DNA of 64,000 bases from Comamonas terrae (GTDB lineage Bacteria > Pseudomonadota > Gammaproteobacteria > Burkholderiales > Burkholderiaceae_C). The number at the start of each line of letters is the position of its first letter. The stretch's first letter is position 1. The notes under the pieces are model-generated. The model saw nothing but the letters and a program-made list of their open reading frames with translations, did not search any database and was not told the origin of the DNA. The stretch is taken from assembly GCF_001544075.1 (NCBI RefSeq), contig NZ_BCNT01000017.1, positions 29,004 to 93,003 on the forward strand, in the 5' to 3' direction. Positions 35,306 through 43,657 of the stretch are shown here, one piece after another. Both the position numbers and the translations under genes were made by a program.

Positions 35306-35766
35306 CAGAAAATCCCCGGTAGCGTGTGCGGATTGGCGATCTGCAGGCAGGCCGCGCGGCGCATGAGCTCGTCCACGCTGCACGTGGCCTGGGCACTGGC
35401 GCCGCTGATGCTCACGCTGGTCATCGGCAGCCAGTACACGTGCTCGTGCACATCCGGCGTATCTCGGGCCACGACGATCAGCTTGGCCATGGTCGTGGTG
35501 CCCGGCTGCCGGCGCTCCAGCTCGTCGCTCACGCCGCGGCCCACGTTGTCCATCGTCAAGCGCATGCGCGGCGCCTGGCCCGTTGTGTCGTCGGGCAAGG
35601 TGAAGCCGAAGGGCAGCCCGATATAGCTGATGCCCTGGCTTACGAAGTCCTGCACGTCGTTGCAGATGCGCATGGGCTCGGAAAAGCTGGGGTTGGCAAC
35701 CTCCAGCAGCTCGATATGGCCGACGTCGTTGGTAACGCGCTGGTTGCGCGTGCGGAAGTCGGTCAT
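35305..35766 (-). CDS. DUF1833-family tail protein
   Basis: 153 residues. The pattern IELLEVANPSFSEPMRICND followed by YIGLPFGFTLPDDTTGQAPRMRL is that of DUF1833 tail proteins. These lie upstream of NlpC and J in lambda-like tail-tip modules and correspond in position to lambda L. It overlaps both neighbours. Confidence 0.8.
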   Translation of the reverse strand: MTDFRTRNQRVTNDVGHIELLEVANPSFSEPMRICNDVQDFVSQGISYIGLPFGFTLPDDTTGQAPRMRLTMDNVGRGVSDELERRQPGTTTMAKLIVVARDTPDVHEHVYWLPMTSVSISGASAQATCSVDELMRRAACLQIANPHTLPGIF

Positions 35767-36119
35767 CGCAGGTACTCCAGCACGGCGCTGCGCTTGCTCA
35801 TGCCAAAGCCCCCGGACATCGGCTGAATCTGACCCAGCGCGCCATCCTTGAAGCGCACGGAGCGCAGCATATTGGTGCGCGGGTCCAGCCAGTCGAAGAA
35901 GCCGATACGCTTGATCTCGCCAAAGTACCAGTCTTCAAAATTGTTGGCATCGGATGCCGACTCGAAGACGAGATTGACAGAGATCGTCTTGGCAACACGC
36001 GACTGGCCTATGCGCAATTTGCTCAGACCGCGCTCCATCTCGCTCTTGGTGACTCCCGACTCCTGATCTTCGGCATAGCCGTCCAGCAGCACGAGCACAT
36101 ACGAAGGCAGCGATGCCAT
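35763..36119 (-). CDS. Minor tail protein (lambda M-like position)
   Basis: 118 residues from ATG 36119, four bases after the tape measure stop. The sequence (LPSYVLVLLDGYAEDQESGVTKSEM, then FGEIKRIGFFDWLDPRTN) looks like the small beta-sandwich tail-tip proteins of this module. Assignment rests on position and size, and it overlaps DUF1833 by four bases. Confidence 0.7.
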   Translation of the reverse strand: MASLPSYVLVLLDGYAEDQESGVTKSEMERGLSKLRIGQSRVAKTISVNLVFESASDANNFEDWYFGEIKRIGFFDWLDPRTNMLRSVRFKDGALGQIQPMSGGFGMSKRSAVLEYLR

Positions 36120-36123
36120 GCTC

Positions 36124-38889
36124 TCACCCCCCCCATCCAAAACGCTGCTTTGCACCCTGGTAGGCCGCACCCGAGCCCGAGGTAAAGCTCTCGCCAACCA
36201 CCTCGAGGATGAAGCGCTTGAGTACAGACCCATCAGGCATGGTGCTGGCCTCCTCCCGCTGGCGAATTTGAGCGCCGGCGTAGTTGTGGACCTCAAACTG
36301 CACATTCACCTGGCCACCAGTTCCACCCCCGGTCGCTCGCACGCCGAGGTTTCCATCCGGCCCGCGAGTCAAGGGCATGATTGCCTCCGGCCCCGCCTCG
36401 CCACCCACACCGAGATTCGGAATGCCGCCCTTGGCAAAGGCGAAGAAAGTGGGCTGGTCGATAACCTGATTGCGGTACTGACTCAAACCCTGGCTGGCGT
36501 AAACCCCTCCCTTGGCATTCAATGCCATGGACCCGAAACCAATGCCGGTATTTGCAATGCCGCCCACTCCTGCCGAGCCGGCGTTCGTTTTCCCAAATAG
36601 CCCCATCAGGCTGCCAAAAACACCCGAAAGCGCCGCCCGGGCCTGCACCCTGACAATGTCGGCAATGATGGAATTGGCCAGGCTCTTGAAGTCCGCCTTG
36701 CCTGTCATGGCAAAGGAGACCAAGGCATCCTCCATGCCGGAAAATGCTCGTGTAAAAGCATCAGCCGTCTGCGCTGCCACGTTGCGCGAGGAGTCCAGAA
36801 AGTTCTCGGTGGCACGCATGGCGCCGTTGATCCAGTTGGCCTGGGCCTCGCCAATGCGGTTGTAGGTGTCGCCGTAGATGCGCACCTCTTCTTCCTGCTG
36901 CTTGCGCAGGTAGGCCATCTTGGCCTGGTAATACTGCTCGTTCTCCGGGGTCCAGACGGCGGCCATGCCTTTCTGGTCGTCAAGCTGGCGCATCTGCGCG
37001 GCGTAGTTCTCACGCACGCTCAGCAGGCCCTGCTCGTAGCCGCGGCGGCGATCGCCCATGCCCTCGGCCGCCACTTCCAGATCAGCCCGGCGCTGCAGCT
37101 GGGTCACATAGGCTTCGTAGGCCGTACCCAACTGGCGAATCGATTCCGCATGCAGCCGCGCCGCCTGCGCCGCCTGCTGGTCCACGGATGCAAGCTCGTT
37201 CTGAGTCTGGATCTGGCGCACCGCCAGCTTGCCGCGCAGGTCAACGATCTGCTTTTGCACGTTGAGCGCATCCGCACCCTTGGTCTTTTCCTCTTCCAGG
37301 CGGTCTATCTGCTGGCGTGTACCTGACTCGTCGATGCTTGCATTCTTCTCGATCAGCGCCCGTTTTTGCCTGTAGTAATCCTCCAGCGAGATGAGCCCGG
37401 CGCTGCGCGATAGCTCAAGCTGCTGTTGCTGCTGGCTGACCATGGCCTGCTCCTGGCGCATGGCGTTCTGCAGTTCGCTGAGGTCCAGGCGGCGGTCCGC
37501 ACGCTGCACGGCGCCCGCACCGGCCCCCTTGTCCTCGTATTTTTTGCGCAGTGCGGCTTCCCCGGCCTTGATAGCGGCCGGCTGCAATAGTTTTTCAAGG
37601 GCCTGGCGCTCTTTGGGATCGGTCGTAATGGCCAGGCTGGCGCGCAGCTTGTCGATGTTCTGGCGGTACTTCTCGATGGCATCCGAGGCCTGCTCGGCCT
37701 TGGTTTTGCCCATGTCGTTGACCTGCTGCACGGCACTGAGTGCTGCGATACCTGCATTCTGGATGGCTTGATTGGCAGCAGCCTGGGTCGCATTGCCATT
37801 CTTGGTGGCCAGCGCCTTTTCCAGATTAGATATCTGAGCCTCCAGCTTGGCATTGCCAGCCTGCCATGCTGCATCATTGCCCACCGTAGGCGCCTGCGCT
37901 TTACGAGCCGCCAGCTGATTGCGCAGGCGTGCCAGCACATCATCTTCCGTCTCCGGGCGGCCAACATTGAGCATGGCATTCCAGGCACTGGATGCCGCAC
38001 TCTTGATACCCTCCCAGGCGCGCTGGATATACCCCAGGTTCTGCGTGAGGTCGCGCGTGCGGCCGGCCATGGAGTCGGCCCAGGCCTGCTGCGCCCTGGC
38101 GGCGGCTTCTGCGCTGCGGCCCTCTTCATCAGCAGCCTTGACCTGGGCCAACGTGGCGGCCGTGAGGTAGCCATATTGCTCATTGAGGCGGATGGACGCC
38201 TGCACAGGATCTTTGCCCAACGCCGCCATGTTTTCCACGGTCTTGGCGATGGGTATGCCCGCGCGCTTTTCCAGATCCATGGCTACAGCAGCGAATTTCT
38301 CCAGCTGCTGCTCCCCAACCTTGCCCGTTTCCACCAACTTGGCCAGCACATCCGCCGAACTGCTTTGGCTGTACCCTTGGCCCGCCAAGGCCTTGGCCAT
38401 CTCAGCCAGCTTGCCAGCCGTAACCCCCGCCTGATTGCCACTCATGACAATCGCTTTATTGAAGTTATCCTGCTCCTGGCTGCCCTGGTAATAGGCAACC
38501 CCAAGGGCCACCACCGAGCCCGCAAGCAGAGTCAGCGGATTGATGAGACCCAGGACATAGCCCGACAAGGCACGCGCCGCCGGCACAATGCCGCCAAACA
38601 TATCCTTGAGCTGGCCACCTTGCTGCAGCAGCACAGTGAGAGGCTGCTGGCCGGACTGGAGAGACACGACAATGTCCGTGAACTGCGCAGGCACACCGCG
38701 CAAAGCGGCAGCCGTCTGGGCCGCTGACACCTGCATGCTGCCCAAATGCTGCGTGGCAGCCCTAGCGCCTGCCTGGCTGGCCGGCCCCAGGGCATTGAGC
38801 CCGCTGCCCACCGCCTTCAGATCTGTCTGCGCCTTGCCTGCGCCAAACAGGTCCAGATAGATGCCAATGCGTTGCTGGCCGTCGCTCAT
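36124..38889 (-). CDS. Tail tape measure protein
   Basis: 921 residues. The N-terminus has the lambda-type tape measure start (LDLFGAGKAQTDLKAVGSGLN, then LRGVPAQFTDIVVSLQSGQQPLTVLLQQGGQLKDM). A hydrophobic region lies near 105-130, long coiled coils fill about 300-640, and the end has VQFEVHNYAGAQIR. It sets tail length and is ejected with DNA. By the usual residue-to-length rule the tail would be around 130-140 nm. It follows the GT gene by six bases. Confidence 0.92.
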   Translation of the reverse strand: MSDGQQRIGIYLDLFGAGKAQTDLKAVGSGLNALGPASQAGARAATQHLGSMQVSAAQTAAALRGVPAQFTDIVVSLQSGQQPLTVLLQQGGQLKDMFGGIVPAARALSGYVLGLINPLTLLAGSVVALGVAYYQGSQEQDNFNKAIVMSGNQAGVTAGKLAEMAKALAGQGYSQSSSADVLAKLVETGKVGEQQLEKFAAVAMDLEKRAGIPIAKTVENMAALGKDPVQASIRLNEQYGYLTAATLAQVKAADEEGRSAEAAARAQQAWADSMAGRTRDLTQNLGYIQRAWEGIKSAASSAWNAMLNVGRPETEDDVLARLRNQLAARKAQAPTVGNDAAWQAGNAKLEAQISNLEKALATKNGNATQAAANQAIQNAGIAALSAVQQVNDMGKTKAEQASDAIEKYRQNIDKLRASLAITTDPKERQALEKLLQPAAIKAGEAALRKKYEDKGAGAGAVQRADRRLDLSELQNAMRQEQAMVSQQQQQLELSRSAGLISLEDYYRQKRALIEKNASIDESGTRQQIDRLEEEKTKGADALNVQKQIVDLRGKLAVRQIQTQNELASVDQQAAQAARLHAESIRQLGTAYEAYVTQLQRRADLEVAAEGMGDRRRGYEQGLLSVRENYAAQMRQLDDQKGMAAVWTPENEQYYQAKMAYLRKQQEEEVRIYGDTYNRIGEAQANWINGAMRATENFLDSSRNVAAQTADAFTRAFSGMEDALVSFAMTGKADFKSLANSIIADIVRVQARAALSGVFGSLMGLFGKTNAGSAGVGGIANTGIGFGSMALNAKGGVYASQGLSQYRNQVIDQPTFFAFAKGGIPNLGVGGEAGPEAIMPLTRGPDGNLGVRATGGGTGGQVNVQFEVHNYAGAQIRQREEASTMPDGSVLKRFILEVVGESFTSGSGAAYQGAKQRFGWGG

Positions 38890-38895
38890 GCCACC

Positions 38896-39354
38896 TCACC
38901 CCGCTTGCTTGCTGCGCAGCTTTTCGCGCTCGCGTTCGCGGGCACGTTCTTGCTCATCCTCCTGCCAGTGCTCTGCATAGACAGTGAGAGCTTCCAGCTC
39001 GCACTCCTGCAGCAGCTGGAATAGCGATTCGCGCTCGTCCACCACAACACCCGCCAGCTCCATGTAGGCCAGCACGTCTGAGACGCGCAGCCCTGTACGC
39101 CACCCGCCGTCAGATGCCCACATGGTTTGCACATTGAGCCAATGCCGCCATGGCTGCACATTGCAGCTCCACAGGGCAAAGCGCTGCGGCACGGCTCGCT
39201 CAGGCGCGGCTTGCGCGCTTGGCGGCACCAGCCGCGCGAGCTTTGCCAGCGGATGGCTGGCATCGTCTTGCGCTGCTGCAGGCTGCTTGCTTCTGGCATG
39301 GGCTTTGGCTTCACGGCGTTGCTGCTCAAGGCTCAGGCGGACGAGCGCTCGGAG
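38896..39354 (-). CDS. GT-type tail assembly chaperone extension (-1 frameshift domain)
   Basis: 152 residues in the -1 frame of the G-like gene, open without interruption from the slippery site at 39354-39360. It contains LWSCNVQPWRHWLNVQTMW and SDVLAYMELAGVVVDERESLFQLLQECE, resembling DUF1799-like T domains. No good independent start exists, so it should be made only as a G-T fusion of about 262 residues. It binds the tape measure during tail assembly, in the position of lambda GT. Confidence 0.8.
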   Translation of the reverse strand, partial: LRALVRLSLEQQRREAKAHARSKQPAAAQDDASHPLAKLARLVPPSAQAAPERAVPQRFALWSCNVQPWRHWLNVQTMWASDGGWRTGLRVSDVLAYMELAGVVVDERESLFQLLQECELEALTVYAEHWQEDEQERAREREREKLRSKQAG

Positions 39355-39683
39355 TTTTTTGCCTGCACCCCTGCATGCATGCAGTACGCGACCCAGATCA
39401 TGTTTGTCATGCCGGGAATGCGCAGGAACCGCTTGAGCGATTCGCCGCTGAACGGGACCTGATCGCCTTCACGATTGAGGACGCCATTCCAGCCACGCGC
39501 TTCTCGCACCACCAGGGAAAACGTGTCGATCTGGAGATTTTTCAACTCCCGATCGAACTCCTCTTGCGGCATGCGATGCATGTCGACATCGAAGCTGAAA
39601 TCGACACGCTGGCCATCCTTGTTGATGAGCTGCCCTTCCACGGGCACGCGCACCACATCATCAATCTCAATCTGCACGCTCAT
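39333..39683 (-). CDS. G-like tail assembly chaperone
   Basis: 116 residues from ATG 39683. The content (SVQIEIDDVVRVPVEGQLI, EEFDRELKNLQ, ESLKRFLRIPGMTNMI) is like the G family, which coats the tape measure with GT before the tube polymerises. Its last codons hold the slippery heptamer, and the zero-frame product ends six codons after it. Confidence 0.8.
   Translation of the reverse strand: MSVQIEIDDVVRVPVEGQLINKDGQRVDFSFDVDMHRMPQEEFDRELKNLQIDTFSLVVREARGWNGVLNREGDQVPFSGESLKRFLRIPGMTNMIWVAYCMHAGVQAKNSERSSA
39354..39360 (-). other. -1 programmed frameshift slippery site (A AAA AAC)
   Basis: In the G frame the codons are GCA AAA AAC, giving the canonical X XXY YYZ heptamer A AAA AAC. A slip yields CTC, and the -1 frame then stays open for 152 codons. 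The zero frame stops at 39333. This is the standard device for making G and GT in fixed ratio. Confidence 0.88.
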
Positions 39684-39693
39684 GGTCGACTCC

Positions 39694-40353
39694 TCAGGAC
39701 TCGAGGGCAGTGGGCATGCCCTGGCATTCGATATCCACGGGTGTTTGCACCACGCCCTGGGCCTGGCCAGTCGGCACACCTGTGGCCGCAGGCGCCCCAA
39801 CCGCAAGAATCTTGGGACCCGTGCCGAAGCTGAACTGGATCACTCGCGTGGTCTTGCTGCGGTGCGCCTTGACGCATTCCTTGAAACCCGGATCACCCAT
39901 GTCAAACAGGTTGGTGAAGCCGAACGTGACAGGGTTTTGCACGGTGGAGCGGCGGCGGCGCAGCATGCCGTGGACCGTGGTGATATCCGCCTTTTCAAAG
40001 TCGCCACCCGAAGCATTGACTTCCTGGACCGAGCGGAAATCCGCACCCAGCGTCACCACCACGGCAGAGCCGCCAGTGAAGTTGCCATAGTCGGATGTGT
40101 CCTCGCCTTCGAGGATGAACGACTTGGCCGCGCCGTCGAAATTCTTCACCCGGAAAGCCCGGTCATTGAGAGCCACCATGCCGTTCACATCGGTCAGGCG
40201 AACGATGGCTCCATCCTTGAGGTCGGCTGGCGCCTGCCCCTCGAAAACCACCAGCGCCTCGACAGCCTTGGAAATGCTCTTGATGGCAAAGATTTCAGAT
40301 ACAGCGGTTTGCACGCTGATACCCACATTGGTCCAGAAAATCGGTTCAGCCAT
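39694..40353 (-). CDS. Major tail tube protein
   Basis: 219 residues. It is the beta-rich protein expected directly upstream of G/GT, with FWTNVGISVQTAVSEI at the start, SGGDFEKADITTVHG mid-way and FSFGTGPKILAVGAPAATGV toward the end. Tail tube proteins form hexameric rings stacked into the tail. Name based on position and length; residue-level similarity to lambda V was not verified. Confidence 0.75.
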   Translation of the reverse strand: MAEPIFWTNVGISVQTAVSEIFAIKSISKAVEALVVFEGQAPADLKDGAIVRLTDVNGMVALNDRAFRVKNFDGAAKSFILEGEDTSDYGNFTGGSAVVVTLGADFRSVQEVNASGGDFEKADITTVHGMLRRRRSTVQNPVTFGFTNLFDMGDPGFKECVKAHRSKTTRVIQFSFGTGPKILAVGAPAATGVPTGQAQGVVQTPVDIECQGMPTALES

Positions 40354-40364
40354 GGCTGGTCCTT

Positions 40365-40814
40365 TCAGGTTTTGACGCGCACACCGCCGCCAAAGGGGCC
40401 GGCATGACGCAGTTGGTAGGAAATCGAGATGCAGACAGAGGACTCGCCGTCGTAGTCGTCATCCCACTCGATCTGTGCCAGCTCCATGCCGGCTACGGGA
40501 GTTCCTCGGGTGAATTCAGGCTTCAGCGCTTCAATGACGGAGCCCATGAGGGCATCGGCCTGCGCATCGACATCGGAGCAGGAACGCACCAAGCAATCCA
40601 CCTGCAGATGCGAACCCCACAGGGACGGAACCCCTTGACCGGCGCCCGTACTCGCCCGTGCCAGTGGTACGCGAATCACCACGCACTTCTTGACGGACTG
40701 CGGCAACCCCCTTGCTCGACGCATGAAGACCTGCACTCCCGGATCGATGCGCGAAGACAGCAGCGCGGACAGATCAGCCGCAGCGCGCCAGAAAATGGTT
40801 GTTTCTGCCGCCAT
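40365..40814 (-). CDS. Tail terminator / completion protein (U-like)
   Basis: 149 residues. The plan (FWRAAADLSALLSSRIDPGVQVFMRRARGLP at the start and ISISYQLRHAGPFGGGVRVK at the end) suits the tail-end proteins that cap the tube. It lies next to the tube gene, as lambda U and Z do. Identity by position only. Confidence 0.6.
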   Translation of the reverse strand: MAAETTIFWRAAADLSALLSSRIDPGVQVFMRRARGLPQSVKKCVVIRVPLARASTGAGQGVPSLWGSHLQVDCLVRSCSDVDAQADALMGSVIEALKPEFTRGTPVAGMELAQIEWDDDYDGESSVCISISYQLRHAGPFGGGVRVKT

Positions 40815-40816
40815 TG

Positions 40817-41137
40817 CTATGCCTCGACCACATCGAACTTGGCCCAGCCACTGGAGTCGGGAAGGACCGGAGATGCAATGCAGTACGCAATTCCATTGAT
40901 CGACAGACCCTCCACCCCTTCTTCAATGCCATGGCATAGCAGAACCGAAAGCGACACAGTGCAACGCTCAGCAGAGATTGGCGCTCCAGGCATCCATTCC
41001 TTGCCGTCCACCCTGGTGAAGATCACCCCAAACGGCTCACCCCCCTGCCAGGTGGCGACGGCATTGGACAGATGGCGCGTGACGGCGCCACGCACTCGCG
41101 CGGAACGCTCAGCGCCGGGATTCATCACGCCATCCAT
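40817..41137 (-). CDS. Head-tail joining protein (FII-like position)
   Basis: 106 residues, starting three bases after the decoration gene. It contains FGVIFTRVDGKEWMPGAPISAERCTVSLSV and ends WAKFDVVEA. A connector role is inferred from position between capsid and tail genes. Confidence 0.6.
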   Translation of the reverse strand: MDGVMNPGAERSARVRGAVTRHLSNAVATWQGGEPFGVIFTRVDGKEWMPGAPISAERCTVSLSVLLCHGIEEGVEGLSINGIAYCIASPVLPDSSGWAKFDVVEA

Positions 41138-41140
41138 GGC

Positions 41141-41500
41141 TTAAGCCGCAACCGAACCCAGCACACCGGGCAAGAGCACCATGGCGGAAGTCGCCCCAGC
41201 AGCAGCAGCCTCCCAGGCCACGGCCGCGCCGCTGACATCGCCAGCCGCCGGAGCACCGGAACTGGCAAACGCGCCAGCAGAAACGTCCCAGTAGACGGGC
41301 TGCCCCTGGACGAAAGCTGCCCCGCCTGCTTTGGGCAGCTCGAACACGCCGCAGCGCGTGGCGTTGAAGGGCTCGCCAGCGGCTGCCGGACCGTTGGCAA
41401 CGGCCAGAATGGCGCCGATGACCACGACCTGGCCGGCAGCCACAGCGGCAGCGGCTGCAGGAACCTCGATGACGGCGCCGGGCTGAACGAAATTGCGCAT
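41141..41500 (-). CDS. DUF2190-like capsid-associated protein
   Basis: 119 residues. The pattern FVQPGAVIEVPAAAAAVAAGQVVVIGAILAVA and GAFASSGAPAAGD fits the DUF2190/capsid-cement type: an Ala/Gly-rich beta protein. Such proteins decorate or stabilise capsids. It follows the capsid gene by 33 bases. Confidence 0.75.
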   Translation of the reverse strand: MRNFVQPGAVIEVPAAAAAVAAGQVVVIGAILAVANGPAAAGEPFNATRCGVFELPKAGGAAFVQGQPVYWDVSAGAFASSGAPAAGDVSGAAVAWEAAAAGATSAMVLLPGVLGSVAA

Positions 41501-41533
41501 AGATTTCTCCTAGTTGCTCGGAATGTGGAGGGC

Positions 41534-43603
41534 TTACTTGCCGGCGGCCTTGACGAGGCCGCGGTGCTCCACGGCTTTGGCGGCGAAGTCCAGCGAGGCG
41601 CGCAGCTTCACGCCATCCACGTCCTCGCTGGCAAAGGTTTCGGTGCGCAGGCCTTCGTAGCCATCGACCCAGGCATACTCGACGGTGTCGATCTGCTGGT
41701 AACGGCCGGAAAGGAACCAGTTGGTTGCAGCGCCATCGGCAGAATCCAGCAGCGGCTCGACGATGGGCTCCAGCGCCGTGCGGCCGCCCGAGCGGAACTC
41801 GTTCACATCACCCGGCTTGGCGGGGGTGTAGTTCGAGCTGGTGAGCTGATAGGCCAGGGTTTCGAGGTCCGTCGGCACCAGCAGGAATGCCGGCACGATG
41901 TTGAGGCTCTCGTCTTCCCTGCCTTTTTGTTTGCGCATGAGTGCACGCGCAGCACTGAGCGCTTCGAGCGACAGGGCGGAAGATGCGCCGCTCAGCAGGT
42001 TGCCATGGTCCGCATGGAACAACGACTTGTTATCGGACATGCGAGGATTGCCGGTGATCTGCTCATACACCAGCCGGTTCTCGAGGCGCCTTGCTGCCTC
42101 GGCGAACTTGGTTCCAACACGCGTCAGCGAATCCAGATCGTCATTGACGATCATCTGGCGGGTGATGGCCAGCGAACGACCGAAGCTGAAGGCGCGGTAG
42201 CCGCTCGCGTCTTCAGACAGGCTGCCATAGGTGTATTCGCCATGCTCATTGAGCTTCTTCAGCTCGACATCGGCTCCCACACCGATGGCCTGGCGGATGC
42301 GGAAGTCCGGCAGGTTGGACGCACGCCGCGCCCAGAGGGCATAGGTGGAGGGCGCCTGCTCATAGGCGGCGCGCAGGGTGCGCTGACCCACACCGCCAAG
42401 CAGCGCGGGAAAATCGCCCGTCCCCATGTAACCAGAACGGACACGCAGAGCCGCATCTACGATCTGGGCACGGCTCAGGCCGCTGGTTGCAACACCCAGA
42501 CCCTGCGCGACTTCACGGGCCATTTCCACGAGTGTCATGGCACGGTACTGGCGGCCGTTGTCATCCAGCGCGACACCCGGATTGATGCGATTGACCAGAG
42601 CATTTTCGATGCCGCGAATGCGCGTATCGTGCTCATCCGTCACGGTGCGAATGCTGGTCGTGGGGCCCGATGCGCTGCCAGCAGAGCGCCGGTCCAGCGC
42701 ATCCAGCACTGCGGCGCGCGCCTCATCCATGGTGGCCTGGCGCACCAGCAGATCGGACTGCAGATCGCCCAGGCCATGACGCTGGCACAGAGCCACGATG
42801 TCCGCAGCCCGCTGCCCGTCAAAGGACACCTGCGGCGTGTCGACTGCAGGCGCTTGGCGGGTGGTCGGCGCCTCGGTTTGTGCAGTGGTGGTTGTCGAGG
42901 CGTTGTTGCCGCCTTCACCGGCATTGTTGGCTTGGGGCATGCGTTGTTGCTCCTGGGTAGTAGGTTGGGCGGCTGCCCGTTGGATAAATTCGCAAGGCAT
43001 GCCGCCCTCGGGGGCGCCACGCTGCGAGGCTTGAGAACCGGGATGGCTGCGCGTACCAGCACCGGCATCGGCTGGCACTGTCACGAATGAGATTTCCTGG
43101 GGGGTCCAGCGCGCTGCGCGGTAGAGATCGACGTTGACGCCGTCGGTGCGGTCCTGCGCACGAGTGATCTCGTAACGCTCGACGCTGTAGCCAAAGCTGA
43201 TGGCACGGATCACGCCCGCACGGATATCGGCCACCACACCCGCCAGCTCGGGGCGCTGACTCAGCCGGATGACGGCTCGGCCTTCGCCGTTCTCGATCCA
43301 GCCGCGCTCGGCAATGCCCAGGATGGCCGAGACGCCGCCATAGGTGCGATGACCATCCAGCACCTGTACGGTGCCCGCATCGAAACGGGTCATGTCCACC
43401 GCCTCGGGCGTCACATCAAGGGCCTCGTCATAGGGGCGGTCGTTCCACCAGTCATAGCGACGGACCGTGGCGCCTTGAGTCCAGACAATCTCGACCGTGT
43501 TGTCCGCTTCGCTGAATGTGCTGGGCACCAGCGTTGCGGCGCGGGTTTGCACCGGCAGATCGTGGACCTGGGATGCTGTGGATTGAGCGTTGGCTTGTGG
43601 CAT
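41534..43603 (-). CDS. Prohead protease-major capsid protein fusion
   Basis: 689 residues in one frame. Residues about 1-180 read as a prohead protease (VQVLDGHRTYGGVSAILGIAERGW, then IRAGVIRAISFGYSVERYE, which carries the conserved His/Ser region). A Thr/Pro-rich linker (about 215-260) joins it to a major capsid domain (about 330-689, with QIVDAALRVRSGYMGTGDF and RQMIVNDDLDSLTRVG). The protease should cut itself and the capsid after assembly, so no separate scaffold gene is needed. Single-chain fusions of this type are known but less common. Confidence 0.85.
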   Translation of the reverse strand: MPQANAQSTASQVHDLPVQTRAATLVPSTFSEADNTVEIVWTQGATVRRYDWWNDRPYDEALDVTPEAVDMTRFDAGTVQVLDGHRTYGGVSAILGIAERGWIENGEGRAVIRLSQRPELAGVVADIRAGVIRAISFGYSVERYEITRAQDRTDGVNVDLYRAARWTPQEISFVTVPADAGAGTRSHPGSQASQRGAPEGGMPCEFIQRAAAQPTTQEQQRMPQANNAGEGGNNASTTTTAQTEAPTTRQAPAVDTPQVSFDGQRAADIVALCQRHGLGDLQSDLLVRQATMDEARAAVLDALDRRSAGSASGPTTSIRTVTDEHDTRIRGIENALVNRINPGVALDDNGRQYRAMTLVEMAREVAQGLGVATSGLSRAQIVDAALRVRSGYMGTGDFPALLGGVGQRTLRAAYEQAPSTYALWARRASNLPDFRIRQAIGVGADVELKKLNEHGEYTYGSLSEDASGYRAFSFGRSLAITRQMIVNDDLDSLTRVGTKFAEAARRLENRLVYEQITGNPRMSDNKSLFHADHGNLLSGASSALSLEALSAARALMRKQKGREDESLNIVPAFLLVPTDLETLAYQLTSSNYTPAKPGDVNEFRSGGRTALEPIVEPLLDSADGAATNWFLSGRYQQIDTVEYAWVDGYEGLRTETFASEDVDGVKLRASLDFAAKAVEHRGLVKAAGK

Positions 43604-43608
43604 GGCGC

Positions 43609-43653
43609 TCAGTTTTCCGGGAATGCTGTCTCAATTCCCGGAAAACTGAGACG
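43609..43653. repeat. 16-bp perfect hairpin and copy 1 of a 30-bp phage repeat
   Basis: TCAGTTTTCCGGGAAT (43609-43624), a 9-base loop and its exact complement (43634-43649). The right part, 43624-43653, is the 30-bp sequence found again at 45411-45440 with two differences. It lies in the 54-base gap between portal stop and capsid start, so it could slow ribosomes, protect mRNA or bind a regulator. Confidence 0.75.
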
Positions 43654-43657
43654 ATCT

